A DNA stretch of 64,000 nt, taken from JAPORY01 sp965215385. GTDB lineage: Bacteria; Pseudomonadota; Alphaproteobacteria; Rhodobacterales; Rhodobacteraceae. The first letter of the stretch is position 1. Each line of letters opens with the position of its first letter. The stretch lies in assembly GCA_965215385.1 (NCBI GenBank), contig OZ244059.1:868001-932000 (forward strand), read 5' to 3'. The notes beneath the pieces are model-generated. The model did not search any database. It was not told where the DNA came from and was given only the letters and a program-made list of their open reading frames with translations. Below are positions 46,989 to 56,751 of the stretch, in pieces. A program made the translations under genes and the position numbers.

Positions 46989-47432
46989 TCAGTCAAACTT
47001 TCGGCTTGGTGCCAATACGGTGGCGTTTCCCGATAATACCAGTTTACCAGCAACGGTGCATTGGCATTCAAGCGCGACGCGCCGCCTCGAAAAATCGATA
47101 CTCGCTACAGTTACTTCTGCGCGGACAACATCGGTCGGACGTACCGGAGCGAGAAACTCAAGCGTCTGCCGAAGATAAACTGTCCCGTGACCTGGCAGTT
47201 GCTCGCCGATCACAGCCGAGATGAGGGATGCGGTCAGCATTCCGTGCGCGACGCGTCCAGAGAAGATGGTATCGCGTGCATAATCGTCGTCAAGATGCAC
47301 AGGATTTCGGTCGGTGGAGACCTCCGCAAACATTCGGATATCATCATCGATAATCTGTTTTTGGAGATTGCGGGACATACCGATCTCCAAGTCCTCTATG
47401 CAGATGGTACCAATCAATTTGTTTTCTGGCAT
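46989..47432 (-). CDS. MaoC-like (R)-enoyl-CoA hydratase
   Basis: A 147-residue single hot-dog domain. The hydratase signature is TDRNPVHLDDDYARDTIFSG followed by RVAHGMLTASLISAVIG (about 41-78), with the catalytic Asp and His in place; PVRPTDVVRAEVTV follows. Enzymes of this size hydrate trans-2-enoyl-CoA to the (R)-3-hydroxy form, and the PhaJ members feed fatty-acid intermediates to polyhydroxyalkanoate synthase. PhaR and a phasin occur elsewhere in this window, so a PhaJ role is plausible but not proven. In some bacteria such a gene sits directly beside pta; here pta is 4 kb away with IS remnants between. Confidence 0.8.
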   Translation of the reverse strand: MPENKLIGTICIEDLEIGMSRNLQKQIIDDDIRMFAEVSTDRNPVHLDDDYARDTIFSGRVAHGMLTASLISAVIGEQLPGHGTVYLRQTLEFLAPVRPTDVVRAEVTVASIDFSRRRVALECQCTVAGKLVLSGNATVLAPSRKFD

Positions 47433-48210
47433 AAGTTACTCTTTAAGAGTCATAGGTGCAGCGAATTGCATTTTCCGAGCCTCGACCTGCAATCATCACG
47501 TCTGCTCTAGATTTGATTACTTACTTCCGTGACGCAAACCAAACTCGATTTAGTTGCGAGGGGAATGCACTTATTCAAGTTGGCTCAAATTTCGAGCACT
47601 TAGGGGTTGTCGCGACAGAGTGTTTGCCAAACGGCGGCAGTGAAGTGTTTGCTTCGATTGAAATCACGACATAATTATTCAGTTTGCTGCGTCTAGCGTT
47701 GAGCTAGAGGCGGCCATCATGATCTCTCCTCAGACAATCCAAGAAGTGTGCGGCATAATGGATCGAATTGCGATTTTTAATTTCATCGCTACCGTCATCG
47801 ATATCAAACTGATTGAGATCTGATCTTGGCTGATATGACCATCAGGAATACTCTGCCAGACCAACGCGTTGCAACAAAACGGATTGCACCCTCCAACTTA
47901 TCGCCACGTCAAAGCCGCTGCCCGCTAGACGATTGTACGCTACAGCAAGCTGCCGAGCAAAGCCAGATTTGAATCGCACCTCGCCGAGCAGTAAGGCGGA
48001 ATCTTAAACTAAGGCTTTGCAATTGGGTGCGTACCCGAAGTAAACTGGTGCCTTTTGATGGTCATGCTCGACACAACAGCCCTGTCGAAGTCAGAGAAGC
48101 CAAAACCGCTCGCAAAAGTTTGATCTAATCGACATAATGTCAGCGAAGCTCACCTCTTCACGCCGTCATCATTCATGCGGGGGCGTGTGGGCTCCCGTCT
48201 GATCACTCTC
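47433..48210. other. Gene-poor gap (47433-48210)
   Basis: No supported gene. The last 60 bases carry GC-rich inverted repeats that look like the right end of the IS605-type remnant next to it (47433-48150 otherwise featureless). Confidence 0.4.
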
Positions 48211-48724
48211 TTATGTGCGTTTAACAACCGCCACGAGCGTGCGCAGTTCGAAGTTACGAATATTGCGGCTGGCGTTGAGATCGCGATCGTACATTTTGTG
48301 GCATTTGGCACACATTCATTCTCGATCGCTAAGCGTTAGGTCGCCGTTATAGGTGCCGTAGGTTGAGCACGGCTTAGCAGACGGAAAGAATCGATTTGCC
48401 GTGATGATCGTGCCGCCGTAGATAGTGGATATTGGCCTTGAGTTTTTGGTTAACGGCAAACCGCTCACCCGTGGATAAGACAACCAATTCCTTAACACCC
48501 ACATCCACCCGGCCGTGTTCGGTTGGCGGTCCTTCGTATCGTAAGCGTTCGTGGCAATCAAAACCAACGCATCGTATTTCCCGGCCTTGCGGCAAATATT
48601 GCGTGAATGCCGTATGCAGATCGTCAATCGCGTTGCGGGTCACCCGCGAAAACCCCTCGCCATACCAAAGAAAGGCGGGGCGCAACTGCTGCCTGTAGTA
48701 TTGGGTCGCGGATTTTTCGATCAT
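48211..48724 (-). pseudogene. TnpB (IS200/IS605 OrfB) C-terminal remnant
   Basis: The segment NAIDDLHTAFTQYLPQGREI, then GRVDVGVKELVVLSTGERFA (first RuvC Asp), and in other frames the zinc-finger part MCAKCHKMYDRDLNASRNIR (third RuvC Asp) identify a TnpB nuclease. At least two frame changes are present, the N terminus is missing, and the first Cys pair of the zinc finger is altered (CSTYG instead of CxxCG). It cannot be active. A hairpin-rich tail follows at 48150-48210, where the guide-RNA scaffold would lie. Confidence 0.75.
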
Positions 48725-48907
48725 TTCACCCTATCTTGTTTGCCGGGTGCCAACAAATGGTTGTCGGTATGTCGACACGAGCCTCAGGCACAATTGAGGT
48801 AACCAAACGGTTCCGCCGTCGGATATAGAGCTGCACCTTATCGGCCAGAAGCGGCACGCATTGCCGCCTTAATCTGTCAGTTTTGCTTGGAACGGTTACC
48901 ATATACT

Positions 48908-49310
48908 CGGGCACTGAACACGGTGATGATCTCCGTTAATGGCGAATTTCTGACAGATCTTATCTCACGTCTTATTGCTCATTCCGACTTGGAAACAGCT
49001 TTGATAAATTATATGGCAAAGATGAAAAACATAGAGCCGAACATGCTTGCGGCGGCGTTGCTGACGGCGAAACCAGATAGAGAGGAGAAACTGACGAGTA
49101 CGATTGCTAAAGTTTGGATGAAACAGGGTGAAGCTAGATGAAAAATCAAGGGAAAGGCAGCAACCTTCACGCGTTTGGCGCGTGTGAAATTTGGCGAGGT
49201 TCCTTAGCGGCGGGTTAGAGGGATGCACAAAGCCGTCTCAGTCCAACTCGATCATTGGCTAGAATCGTTGATTAATGCCAAGACTTTCGAGAGCATCTTT
49301 AGGTCATCAG
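48908..49310 (+). pseudogene. Rpn/PD-(D/E)XK transposase-like protein, C-terminal remnant with DUF4351
   Basis: One continuous frame with two internal stops (TGA 49139-49141, TAG 49205-49207). Before the first stop: NYMAKMKNIEPNMLAAALLT and KVWMKQGEAR. After it: GKAATFTRLARVKFGEVP, then VQLDHWLESLINAKTFESIF, the usual DUF4351 ending of Rpn-type nucleases. The nuclease domain is missing. Like the amine oxidase at 17898-19029 it decays by nonsense changes without frameshift. Confidence 0.6.
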
Positions 49311-49451
49311 GACTCTGCCCGCGTCGTGCATCGTTCATACAACTAATTTAGATTGACCCAACTGATCGGTGAACGCAAATCTGCAGTTTACTGGCCAAGG
49401 AAGTTATTTCAGACAGGCTGACATCGTGCGCAATGTTAAATTCACCAAATT

Positions 49452-49691
49452 CAGACATCTCGACCTCGAGACCTTTTGTCGTGCCCAAAAATGATGCTAT
49501 TTTACCGGCATCGTGCCGTTAGGGGCGAGACTGACCGGCAGTTGATCGAATTTTTCCTGTCGAATAGGTACCAACCACAATTTTAAGGGATAAAGGACAC
49601 GATGGTCTGACCACGATAGCGTAAGCCACTATTCTTCTTAGTTTTTTTCAATTAAGTGAATTTGTTATGGCTCACGATGTCAAGATGCCTG
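49452..49691 (+). repeat. MITE copy D (240 bp) with AAATT target duplication
   Basis: Direct orientation. Flanked by AAATT at 49447-49451 and 49692-49696. Ends CAGACATCTCGAC and GTCAAGATGCCTG differ from the consensus at one base each. Confidence 0.85.
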
Positions 49692-49697
49692 AAATTG

Positions 49698-49893
49698 AAA
49701 CAGGATCAATAAAAATAGGGACTTTCGCCATTATAGGCAACAATTCGCGGCTTCATTCCACTAAAACATTGGTTAATACCTAACTGGCGACAAAAATCTG
49801 TTGAACTTCCAATCAGTCGCGTTCTCAAGGCGAAAAGCCGGTGAACCGACTTCATTTTGAGGCCAGAAAAAGAGCCCCGCGCCAACATATCTG
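49698..49893 (-). repeat. MITE copy E (about 196 bp, inverted, shortened)
   Basis: Aligns to copy B over AATAGGGACTT...TGGTTAATACC...GGTGAA...TTTTGAGGC but has lost part of the left end and diverged. It abuts copy D head to head and ends 25 bases before the xsc start. Confidence 0.7.
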
Positions 49894-49918
49894 AATTGAA
49901 CAACTAGGATCTAGCACA

Positions 49919-51700
49919 ATGAAAATGACGACAGAAGAAGCCTTTGTGAAAGTTCTACAACGCCACGGCATACAACACGCCTTTGGAATTATCGGTTCGG
50001 CAATGATGCCCATTTCCGATTTATTCCCCGCCGCCGGTATCCACTTTTGGGATTGCGCCCACGAAGGTTGCGCCGGGATGATGTCGGACGGCTATACCCG
50101 CGCAACAGGAAAGATGTCGATGATGATCGCTCAGAATGGCCCTGGCGTGACCAATTTTGTTACTGCCGCAAAGACCGCCTATTGGAACCATACTCCGTTA
50201 TTGATTATTACACCGCAAGCAGCCAACCAAACCATTGGGCAGGGAGGATTTCAAGAAGTCGAACAGATGAAATTGTTTGAAGACATGGTTGCCTATCAAG
50301 AGGAACTTCGAGGTCCGCCTCGTGTTGCGGAGGTGTTAACGCGCGTCATCGCAAAGGCGAAGCGACTTTCGGCACCCGCACAGATTAATATACCGCGTGA
50401 TATTTGGACGCAGGTTGTGGACATTGAAATCCCCGAACCAATTGAACTTGAACAATCCCCCGGCGGAGAACAATCAGTTAAGGCTGCAGCGCAACTCCTA
50501 TCAAGTGCCAAGAACCCTGTACAATTGAATGGTGCTGGCGTGATTTTGTCGGACGGTGGGATTAAAGCTTCCCAGTTGTTGGCTGAACGGCTCTGCGCAC
50601 CAGTTTGTGTGGGGTATCAACACAATGATGCATTTCCCGGTTCCCACCCTCTCTATGTCGGGCCACTAGGCTATAATGGATCGAAATCCGGTATGGAGCT
50701 CATTAAGGAAGCGGATGTTGTATTATGTTTAGGTACGCGATTAAATCCATTTTCGACGTTGCCATGTTATGGCTTGGAATACTGGCCTGAGGACGCAAAA
50801 ATTATTCAAGTGGATATTAACCCAGATCGGATTGGGTTGACCAAAAAAGTGACCATTGGCATCGTAGGAGACGCCGCTAAAGTCGCACGGGGTATTTTGG
50901 CAAACCTGTCCGAAGATGCAGGCCAGACAAATCGAGAAGCTCGCAAAGCCAATATCGCTGAGTCTAAGTCGCGATGGGCGCAACAATTGACGTCAATGGA
51001 TCACGAAGACGATGATCCAGGCACGGATTGGAATGCAAGAGCTCGTGCCGCAAAACCCGATTGGATGAGTCCTCGAATGGCTTGGCGGGCCATTCAGAGG
51101 GCACTGCCACGCGACGCGATTATTTCGTCTGATATCGGCAACAACTGTGCTATCGGGAATGCATATCCCGATTTCGATGAGGGCCGAAAATACTTGGCGC
51201 CAGGCTTGTTTGGGCCTTGTGGTTACGGCTTACCAGCGATTATCGGCGCCAAAATCGGTCGTCCCGATGTTCCGGTGGTCGGTTTTGCCGGAGATGGTGC
51301 CTTTGGCATCTCCGTTAACGAACTGACAGCTATTGGGAGAGGGGAATGGCCAGCAATCACGCAAATAGTATTCCGAAACTATCAGTGGGGTGCCGAGAAA
51401 CGAAACTCGACGTTGTGGTTTGATGACAATTTCGTGGGTACGGAGCTTGATCTACAGGTGTCATTTGCAGGTATTGCCCAATCGTGTGGACTACAGGGCA
51501 TTGTCGCGCACACCATTGACGAACTTACTGATGCTTTGAATCAGGCAATCGAAGACCAGATGACGCATGAGACAACAACGCTGATTGAAGCCATGATCAA
51601 TCAGGAATTGGGCGAACCATTTCGCCGTGATGCAATGAAACGACCAGTACGGGTCGCCGGCATCTCGAAGGGAGATATGGTAGATCAGGTTGGACCATAA
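49919..51700 (+). CDS. xsc: Sulfoacetaldehyde acetyltransferase
   Basis: A 593-residue TPP-dependent enzyme of the acetolactate-synthase superfamily. It converts sulfoacetaldehyde and phosphate into acetyl phosphate and sulfite, the carbon-sulfur cleavage step of taurine catabolism in the cytosol. The N-terminal domain has HAFGIIGSAMMPISDLFPAA (about 20-39, the Xsc-specific opening) and the TPP-activating Glu in WDCAHEGCAGMM (about 44-55). The central domain covers about 180-340. The C-terminal domain carries the TPP/Mg motif GFAGDGAFGISVNELTAIG near 460 and IVFRNYQWGAEKRN. The stop codon overlaps pta (TAATG), so the two are co-translated. MITE copies D and E stand directly upstream, so the promoter must be within or beside them. 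tau transport genes are 10 kb downstream. Confidence 0.95.
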   Translation: MKMTTEEAFVKVLQRHGIQHAFGIIGSAMMPISDLFPAAGIHFWDCAHEGCAGMMSDGYTRATGKMSMMIAQNGPGVTNFVTAAKTAYWNHTPLLIITPQAANQTIGQGGFQEVEQMKLFEDMVAYQEELRGPPRVAEVLTRVIAKAKRLSAPAQINIPRDIWTQVVDIEIPEPIELEQSPGGEQSVKAAAQLLSSAKNPVQLNGAGVILSDGGIKASQLLAERLCAPVCVGYQHNDAFPGSHPLYVGPLGYNGSKSGMELIKEADVVLCLGTRLNPFSTLPCYGLEYWPEDAKIIQVDINPDRIGLTKKVTIGIVGDAAKVARGILANLSEDAGQTNREARKANIAESKSRWAQQLTSMDHEDDDPGTDWNARARAAKPDWMSPRMAWRAIQRALPRDAIISSDIGNNCAIGNAYPDFDEGRKYLAPGLFGPCGYGLPAIIGAKIGRPDVPVVGFAGDGAFGISVNELTAIGRGEWPAITQIVFRNYQWGAEKRNSTLWFDDNFVGTELDLQVSFAGIAQSCGLQGIVAHTIDELTDALNQAIEDQMTHETTTLIEAMINQELGEPFRRDAMKRPVRVAGISKGDMVDQVGP

Positions 51701-52710
51701 TGACACCCCTCCCTTCGAAGCTGCTCAAACAACTCAAGCAAGAGCCCCGCGCAGTTATTGTGATGAGTGAGGGTAGTGACCCTCGCATCGTTGCCGGGTC
51801 ACTCGCCGCCTGTCGAGAAGGGCTGGCCGAAATTATTCTGGTTGGAGCACGCAAGGAAATTTCCGCAGCAATACATCAAGCGGGCGGCAATGAAGTTTCG
51901 GGGATACGAATCGAAGACCCTTCTGACAGTCCGCAGATTTCAAAATTGAGTTCGGCATTTGATCAATTGCGTGGGAATCGAGAGCAGCTAACTGACGAAA
52001 TTGTGCATCAAAAGGTACGCCATCCAGCGATTTTCTCAGCCCTTCTTGTGCGAACCGGGCAGGCAAGTGGAACCGTGGGAGGTGCAGTGTTCACATCAGC
52101 GGAAATTCTGCGTACTGCGATCACAATACTCGGCAAAGCACCAGATGCAGCCTTCGTATCGTCACTTTTTCTCATGTATCCACCAGTAGATGCGTACCCA
52201 GAGGCGCGAGCGATGGTGTATGCCGATTGCGGCCTGTTGCCTGACCCCAGCGTCGACCAACTCGTTGAAATAGCCAAACAAGCGGCTAAGTCATTTTCCC
52301 TATTCATGCGTGACACTCCGCGCGTCGCAATGCTATCATTTTCCACAAAAGGCAGCGCACGGCATGCCCGAGTCAATAAAGTTATCAACGCAACCAACCG
52401 TCTGCGAGAGAGTGTGCCAGATCTTATTGTCGACGGTGAATTACAGTTTGACGCCGCTTTTTCATTCGAAGTTGGTGTACGCAAGGCATTTGGCTCCGAA
52501 GTGGCAGGACGAGCCAATGTGATGATTTTTCCGAATTTGGATGCCGGCAATATGTGTTACAAGATAACGCAGCGTTTGGGGGGGTACTTAGCAGTAGGGC
52601 CTATTTTGCAAGGATTGGCCAAGCCTGCGAACGATTTATCTCGGGGATGCACAACCGGCGCGGTAATAGAAACTATTGCAGCCACTGTGCTGCAAGCACG
52701 CAACGGATGA
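51700..52710 (+). CDS. pta: Phosphate acetyltransferase
   Basis: A 336-residue single-domain phosphotransacetylase (PTA_PTB family), converting acetyl phosphate and CoA to acetyl-CoA. It begins with LLKQLKQEPRAVIVMSEGSD, typical of the short alphaproteobacterial form. SSLFLMYPPV, YADCGLLPDPSVDQLVEIAK, VAMLSFSTKGSARHARVNKV and GEVAGRANVMIFPNLDAGNM-like segments (about 265-285) mark the catalytic domain. Coupled to xsc by a 1-base overlap; together they turn sulfoacetaldehyde into acetyl-CoA and sulfite. Confidence 0.93.
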   Translation: MTPLPSKLLKQLKQEPRAVIVMSEGSDPRIVAGSLAACREGLAEIILVGARKEISAAIHQAGGNEVSGIRIEDPSDSPQISKLSSAFDQLRGNREQLTDEIVHQKVRHPAIFSALLVRTGQASGTVGGAVFTSAEILRTAITILGKAPDAAFVSSLFLMYPPVDAYPEARAMVYADCGLLPDPSVDQLVEIAKQAAKSFSLFMRDTPRVAMLSFSTKGSARHARVNKVINATNRLRESVPDLIVDGELQFDAAFSFEVGVRKAFGSEVAGRANVMIFPNLDAGNMCYKITQRLGGYLAVGPILQGLAKPANDLSRGCTTGAVIETIAATVLQARNG

Positions 52711-52915
52711 ATCTCGCAAGTCCACTGCTATTTGGATTTTCACCAGTCAATTGCGTGAATGACCGTCTAGCAACATCGCTCAAGAAACTCAGCCACTGTC
52801 TTGTGAGAATTGAGGAACGGGGAAGGGGTTGCGTGGCGCGAAGTTGGTTATGCGAAAAGTTGTTTACAGATTTCCTCGATTTGTAAGCAACGGGAAGTGA
52901 GTTGTCGACAATATT

Positions 52916-55363
52916 TCAAACCCGCATCTTGGCACCATTTGGATCATACATGGGTGCCAAACTAGCTTTCGCCTTAACTCGACTCCCTGCGATCTCAACT
53001 TCGTAGTTTGACGCTAGTACCGCTTCGACGCTCTCACCAACGCATGGCACGTATCCCATACCGATGGAACCGCCGAGTGTGTGCCCATAGTTAGCCGAAG
53101 TCACGATGCTGATGATCTCGCCGTCCCGTATCAAAGGTTCATTATGGAACAACATTGGCTCCGGATCCTCAAGCAGGAACTGAACAAGGCGACGTTTCAA
53201 ACCCTCTTGTTTTTTTCGAATAACCGCTTCGCGCCCAATGAATTGGCTCTTGGCATTGGTCTTGACTGCAAAACCTAATCCGGCTTCAAGGACGTGGTCC
53301 TCGTCAGTAATATCGTGACCAAAGTGCCGAAAAGCCTTTTCAATTCGGCATGAGTCCATCGCGTAGAGCCCAGCAAGTTTAAGATTGAAATTCTCCCCGA
53401 CCTCTAGGAGAGTCTCGAAGATATGGGCGGCTTGATCAGCCGAAGCATAGATCTCCCAACCGAGCTCCCCAACATACGAAACTCGGTGTGCACGAACGAT
53501 GCCCATCCCAAGTTCAATTTCCTGAGCCGTTCCGAACGGGAACGTTGTATTTGAAAAGTCAGCGGGCGATACGGCTTGCATCACTTCCCGTGATCGTGGC
53601 CCCATGAGAGGGAACACTGCCTCGGAGGCTGTAACATCCAAAATCACGCAGCGGTCATCCATTTGGTGTCTGCGCAACCACGCAAGATCGCGCTGTACAG
53701 TTGCAGCCGGTACAATAAGCAAGAACGCCGTTTCACTGATTCGCGTTATGGTTAAATCGCACTCAATCCCCCCACGCTCATTCAACATCTGACCATAAGT
53801 TATTCGACCAATTGGACGGTCTAAATCACCTGAAAATACCCGCTGGAGGAAGTGAAGTGATCCAGATCCGTCGACTCGAATCTTGCCAAAAGATGACATA
53901 TCTAGAAGGCCGACCCCCTCGCGCATAGCTAGATGTTCTGCCTTTTGGTTTTGGAACCAGTTTTGTCGCTGCCAGCCGTGACGATATTCCCGTTCCTGTC
54001 CTTCCCGAGCGAACCAGTTCGCGCGTTCCCATCCGGCCATCTCGCCAAAAACAGCAGATCGTTCTTTGAGGTGCACATGGACTGGTGACCGTCGCACGCC
54101 GCGCGCGGTTTCAGCTTGGCGGAACGGGTAGTGGTTCGCGTAGAGAAGACCAACGGACTCCGTCACTCGCGCTTTTAGATAACGGCGATTGCGCTGAAAG
54201 GGTTGGGCACGGCGAATGTCGACATCCCAAAGATCAAAGGGTGCCTGTCCCTCGTCAATCCACTCGGCCAACGCCATACCCGCGCCGCCGGACGATACAA
54301 TGCCGATTGAATTATAGCCGGCGGCCACCCAATACCCGTCGAGATTGGGTGCTTGACCAAGAAAATACCGATTATCTGGGGTAAAACTTTCTGGACCGTT
54401 GAAAAAGGTGTGAATGCCGGCCGTCTGAAACAGCGGCATACGGTTCATAGCAAGCTCCAAAATGGGTTCGAAGTGCTCATAATCTTCGGGTAAAGTGTCA
54501 AACTCGAAATTCTCCGGAATGCCATCCATTCCCCAAGGTTTGGCGCGAGGTTCGAAGGCTCCCAACATCATCTTTCCAGCATCAACCTTATAATAGGCGT
54601 ATTCGTCTGGAACTCGAAGGACTGGTAAGTCCTCAATGGCGTCAAGGGGCTCAGTAATGAGATAGAAGTGTTCGCAGGCATGAAGTGGCAATGTAACCCC
54701 GGAGCGAGTCGCGAGCTCTCGCGCCCATATTCCGCCGCAATTTATGACAATTTCTGTAGCCGTATGCCCCTTATCGCCATTGATTTCCCAATTGACACCC
54801 TTTACCTTCTTGCTACTCTCACTGACTGCTGTCACCTTTGCGCCTTCGACAATTTTAACGCCTTTCCTCCGAGCAGCCCGCGCCAAAGCCATTGCGATAT
54901 TCGTCGGGTCGCACTGACCATCACTAGGCAGATGAACGGCACCGACCACATCCTGGATGTTAAGTTGGGGATACATTCTTTGCACTTCATCAGGACCTAC
55001 CTCGTCTACTTCAATGCCAAACGCACGGGCGAGAGAAGATTGCCGTCGAATTTCTTCGAGCCGATCTGTTGTCAGAGCAATCGTGAGAGAGCCAACCGTC
55101 TTCAATCCTGTTGCTACCCCCGTTTCGACCTCAAGACGGCGATAGAGATCCGCGGAATACTTGGCGAGTCGCGTCATATTTTCATTGGCGCGCAATTGTC
55201 CGATCAACCCCGCCGCATGCCAGGTGGTGCCACACGTTAGCTGCTTACGCTCAAGGAGCAGAATATCGGTCCAACCCCTTTCGGCGAGATGATAGGCAAC
55301 AGAACATCCCGATATTCCACCGCCGATGATGACGACCCGTGCCTGAATCGGCGGCACCCTCAC
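52916..55363 (-). CDS. Dimethylglycine/sarcosine dehydrogenase-like flavoprotein (1)
   Basis: An 815-residue two-part enzyme. Residues 1-400 form a DAO-type FAD domain: VVIIGGGISGCSVAYHLAER (10-29) and the covalent-FAD His49 in CGTTWHAAGL. Residues about 410-815 form the GcvT/aminomethyltransferase part that binds tetrahydrofolate (SFGKIRVDGSGSLHFLQRVF, GELGWEIYASADQAAHIFET, VTSANYGHTLGGSIGMGYVP). Family members demethylate dimethylglycine or sarcosine and pass the one-carbon unit to folate; the exact substrate is uncertain. It reads toward pta on the opposite strand. A second, related gene lies at 58733-61189. Confidence 0.9.
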   Translation of the reverse strand: MRVPPIQARVVIIGGGISGCSVAYHLAERGWTDILLLERKQLTCGTTWHAAGLIGQLRANENMTRLAKYSADLYRRLEVETGVATGLKTVGSLTIALTTDRLEEIRRQSSLARAFGIEVDEVGPDEVQRMYPQLNIQDVVGAVHLPSDGQCDPTNIAMALARAARRKGVKIVEGAKVTAVSESSKKVKGVNWEINGDKGHTATEIVINCGGIWARELATRSGVTLPLHACEHFYLITEPLDAIEDLPVLRVPDEYAYYKVDAGKMMLGAFEPRAKPWGMDGIPENFEFDTLPEDYEHFEPILELAMNRMPLFQTAGIHTFFNGPESFTPDNRYFLGQAPNLDGYWVAAGYNSIGIVSSGGAGMALAEWIDEGQAPFDLWDVDIRRAQPFQRNRRYLKARVTESVGLLYANHYPFRQAETARGVRRSPVHVHLKERSAVFGEMAGWERANWFAREGQEREYRHGWQRQNWFQNQKAEHLAMREGVGLLDMSSFGKIRVDGSGSLHFLQRVFSGDLDRPIGRITYGQMLNERGGIECDLTITRISETAFLLIVPAATVQRDLAWLRRHQMDDRCVILDVTASEAVFPLMGPRSREVMQAVSPADFSNTTFPFGTAQEIELGMGIVRAHRVSYVGELGWEIYASADQAAHIFETLLEVGENFNLKLAGLYAMDSCRIEKAFRHFGHDITDEDHVLEAGLGFAVKTNAKSQFIGREAVIRKKQEGLKRRLVQFLLEDPEPMLFHNEPLIRDGEIISIVTSANYGHTLGGSIGMGYVPCVGESVEAVLASNYEVEIAGSRVKAKASLAPMYDPNGAKMRV

Positions 55364-55822
55364 CGATCTAGTTCCATAAATTTACAACGGCGAACCGAGG
55401 TCACTTCGTTTGTCAAGGTAAACCTCCGTTTTCCCGCCGACGCGCCTAACGCCAGTAACGAAATTAACCTAAATTTCGTGGAGATTTGATACCATACCTT
55501 GCTAGTATGGACAACGCACTCGTTTAGGCGTCGTAATGGAAAAGGAGCCCGACAGCAGAATTCGGAAGCTCGGTGCCTTGAATAATGCTCATCGGTCAAA
55601 TTATTAAGACTAGGGCTTAGGCCAATACCCCCTTGTGGGCGCAGTAAGTAGTGCCGCCAAAAAAATTTCTGTAGGAGGAAGCCGCAGCAGCGCATTCGTG
55701 CCACGACAATATAGTGCCGATACTGCCTTCCCATGCAATATGTTATCCATAGCACCGTAAAACCCCGTCCTATAGGGCGAGAGTATAAGGCGCAACCTGT
55801 TTTTGTTGCGATGGAAACTCAC
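55364..55822. other. Upstream region of the first flavoprotein gene
   Basis: No supported gene; short frames lack motifs. Contains the promoter for the flavoprotein. The cassette insertion site CAAGAACA begins at 55823. Confidence 0.45.
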
Positions 55823-56653
55823 AAGAACAGGTAGTGGGTCAGTTTGAAATGTTCGGAACTTTCCTGCGACCTTCAGCAAGTCGTTCGGCTGAGTCGGTCG
55901 CGGCGTGTCCTGGCCGCGTTACTGGTTCCCCCCGATCTGGTACTGTCTCACCTTGAAATTCGTGAGTGTCAGTTCATTTTCAGGGTCGATGCCGCATCCC
56001 CGATCACGTCAGTCGTCGTCCCGGATGTCGAACACCGCGTTCTGGTGTGGATTGTGGTCCAGGGCGACAATGAAGCGGTTTGTGGGATTGTCCTTGACGT
56101 CATTGTTATTGGTGGCCGTCACAAGATAAAGTTGGGCTGCAACTCCCTGGTCTATGTAAGCGCACACTAGATGCGTGGAAAAGCGGGTAATAATCCCTGA
56201 AACCTTGGTCTCTATGGCCCCGCATTGGTCCCCAGTGCATGGGGTTGTGTCCCAGACATTCATGCAGAAATCTATTCGCTTTGTCAAACTCGCATCCAGC
56301 TGATCGCAATTAGCCGGCCTATCGACCTGGACTGCATTCCGGCCTCGATCCCCTCCACCTTCGGCCAAGGTGCCAGGACCCAGAAATACTACCTTTTTGA
56401 TGGTGAACAGGCGTTTGCCGTTGCATTGCGCCGCTGGCGGCGTGGTCTGAGCCGTCGCGGGCACGGCCAGCGTCAGGGCCACCAGCGCGGCGGCGAGTGC
56501 CGTCAGGTGCTTAAGTTGTGCGGGGCCGCATGGGGGGAGGTAAAGCGCCTTATTCTCATGATGAATCCTCCATTTGTGTGACGGCTCTTACTCTACCACC
56601 TTTACCTTCGGCCAAGCAAGGATGAAATTCAGACTGACCCACTACCCAAGAAC
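55823..56653 (-). mobile_element. Mobile cassette 2: inverted repeats, 8-bp target duplication, secreted-protein cargo
   Basis: The element is 55831-56645 (815 bp). Left end GGTAGTGGGTCAGTTTGAAA; right end read inward GGTAGTGGGTCAGTCTGAAT. CAAGAACA flanks both sides (55823-55830 and 56646-56653), an exact 8-bp target duplication. The ends share GGTAGTG-TCAGTTTGAA with mobile cassette 1. It contains a single gene (56009-56482) and no transposase, so it depends on one acting in trans. Confidence 0.88.
56009..56482 (-). CDS. Secreted protein, cargo of cassette 2 (start out of frame at a C6 tract)
   Basis: The open frame gives about 157 residues with a signal-peptide core (VALTLAVPATAQ) and six Cys in the mature part (AAQCNGKRLF, PANCDQLDAS, IDFCMNVWDTTPCTGDQCGA, HLVCAYID). 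Family not recognised. The natural start seems to be ATG 56559, preceded by GGAGG at 7 bases, but that frame reaches a C6 tract (minus strand, 56537-56532) and then stops. One extra C would join it to this frame and give MRIRRFTSPPCGPAQLKHL plus the full signal peptide. As written the protein could only start at an internal GTG, cutting the signal peptide. This fits a phase-OFF state or a sequencing error. Confidence 0.6.
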   Translation of the reverse strand: MALTLAVPATAQTTPPAAQCNGKRLFTIKKVVFLGPGTLAEGGGDRGRNAVQVDRPANCDQLDASLTKRIDFCMNVWDTTPCTGDQCGAIETKVSGIITRFSTHLVCAYIDQGVAAQLYLVTATNNNDVKDNPTNRFIVALDHNPHQNAVFDIRDDD

Positions 56654-56751
56654 AAGGTATCTTGCAATTCAAGGTGTGGGGGCTACTCGGCTCTGCTTGT
56701 GGTGCCCCGCACAAGACGGGACTCTGGCACACTGGCCTGTAGAGCAAGAAG

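Noticed and set aside
54668..55240. 190-codon plus-strand frame inside the first flavoprotein gene
   Set aside because: Antisense shadow of a well-supported gene.
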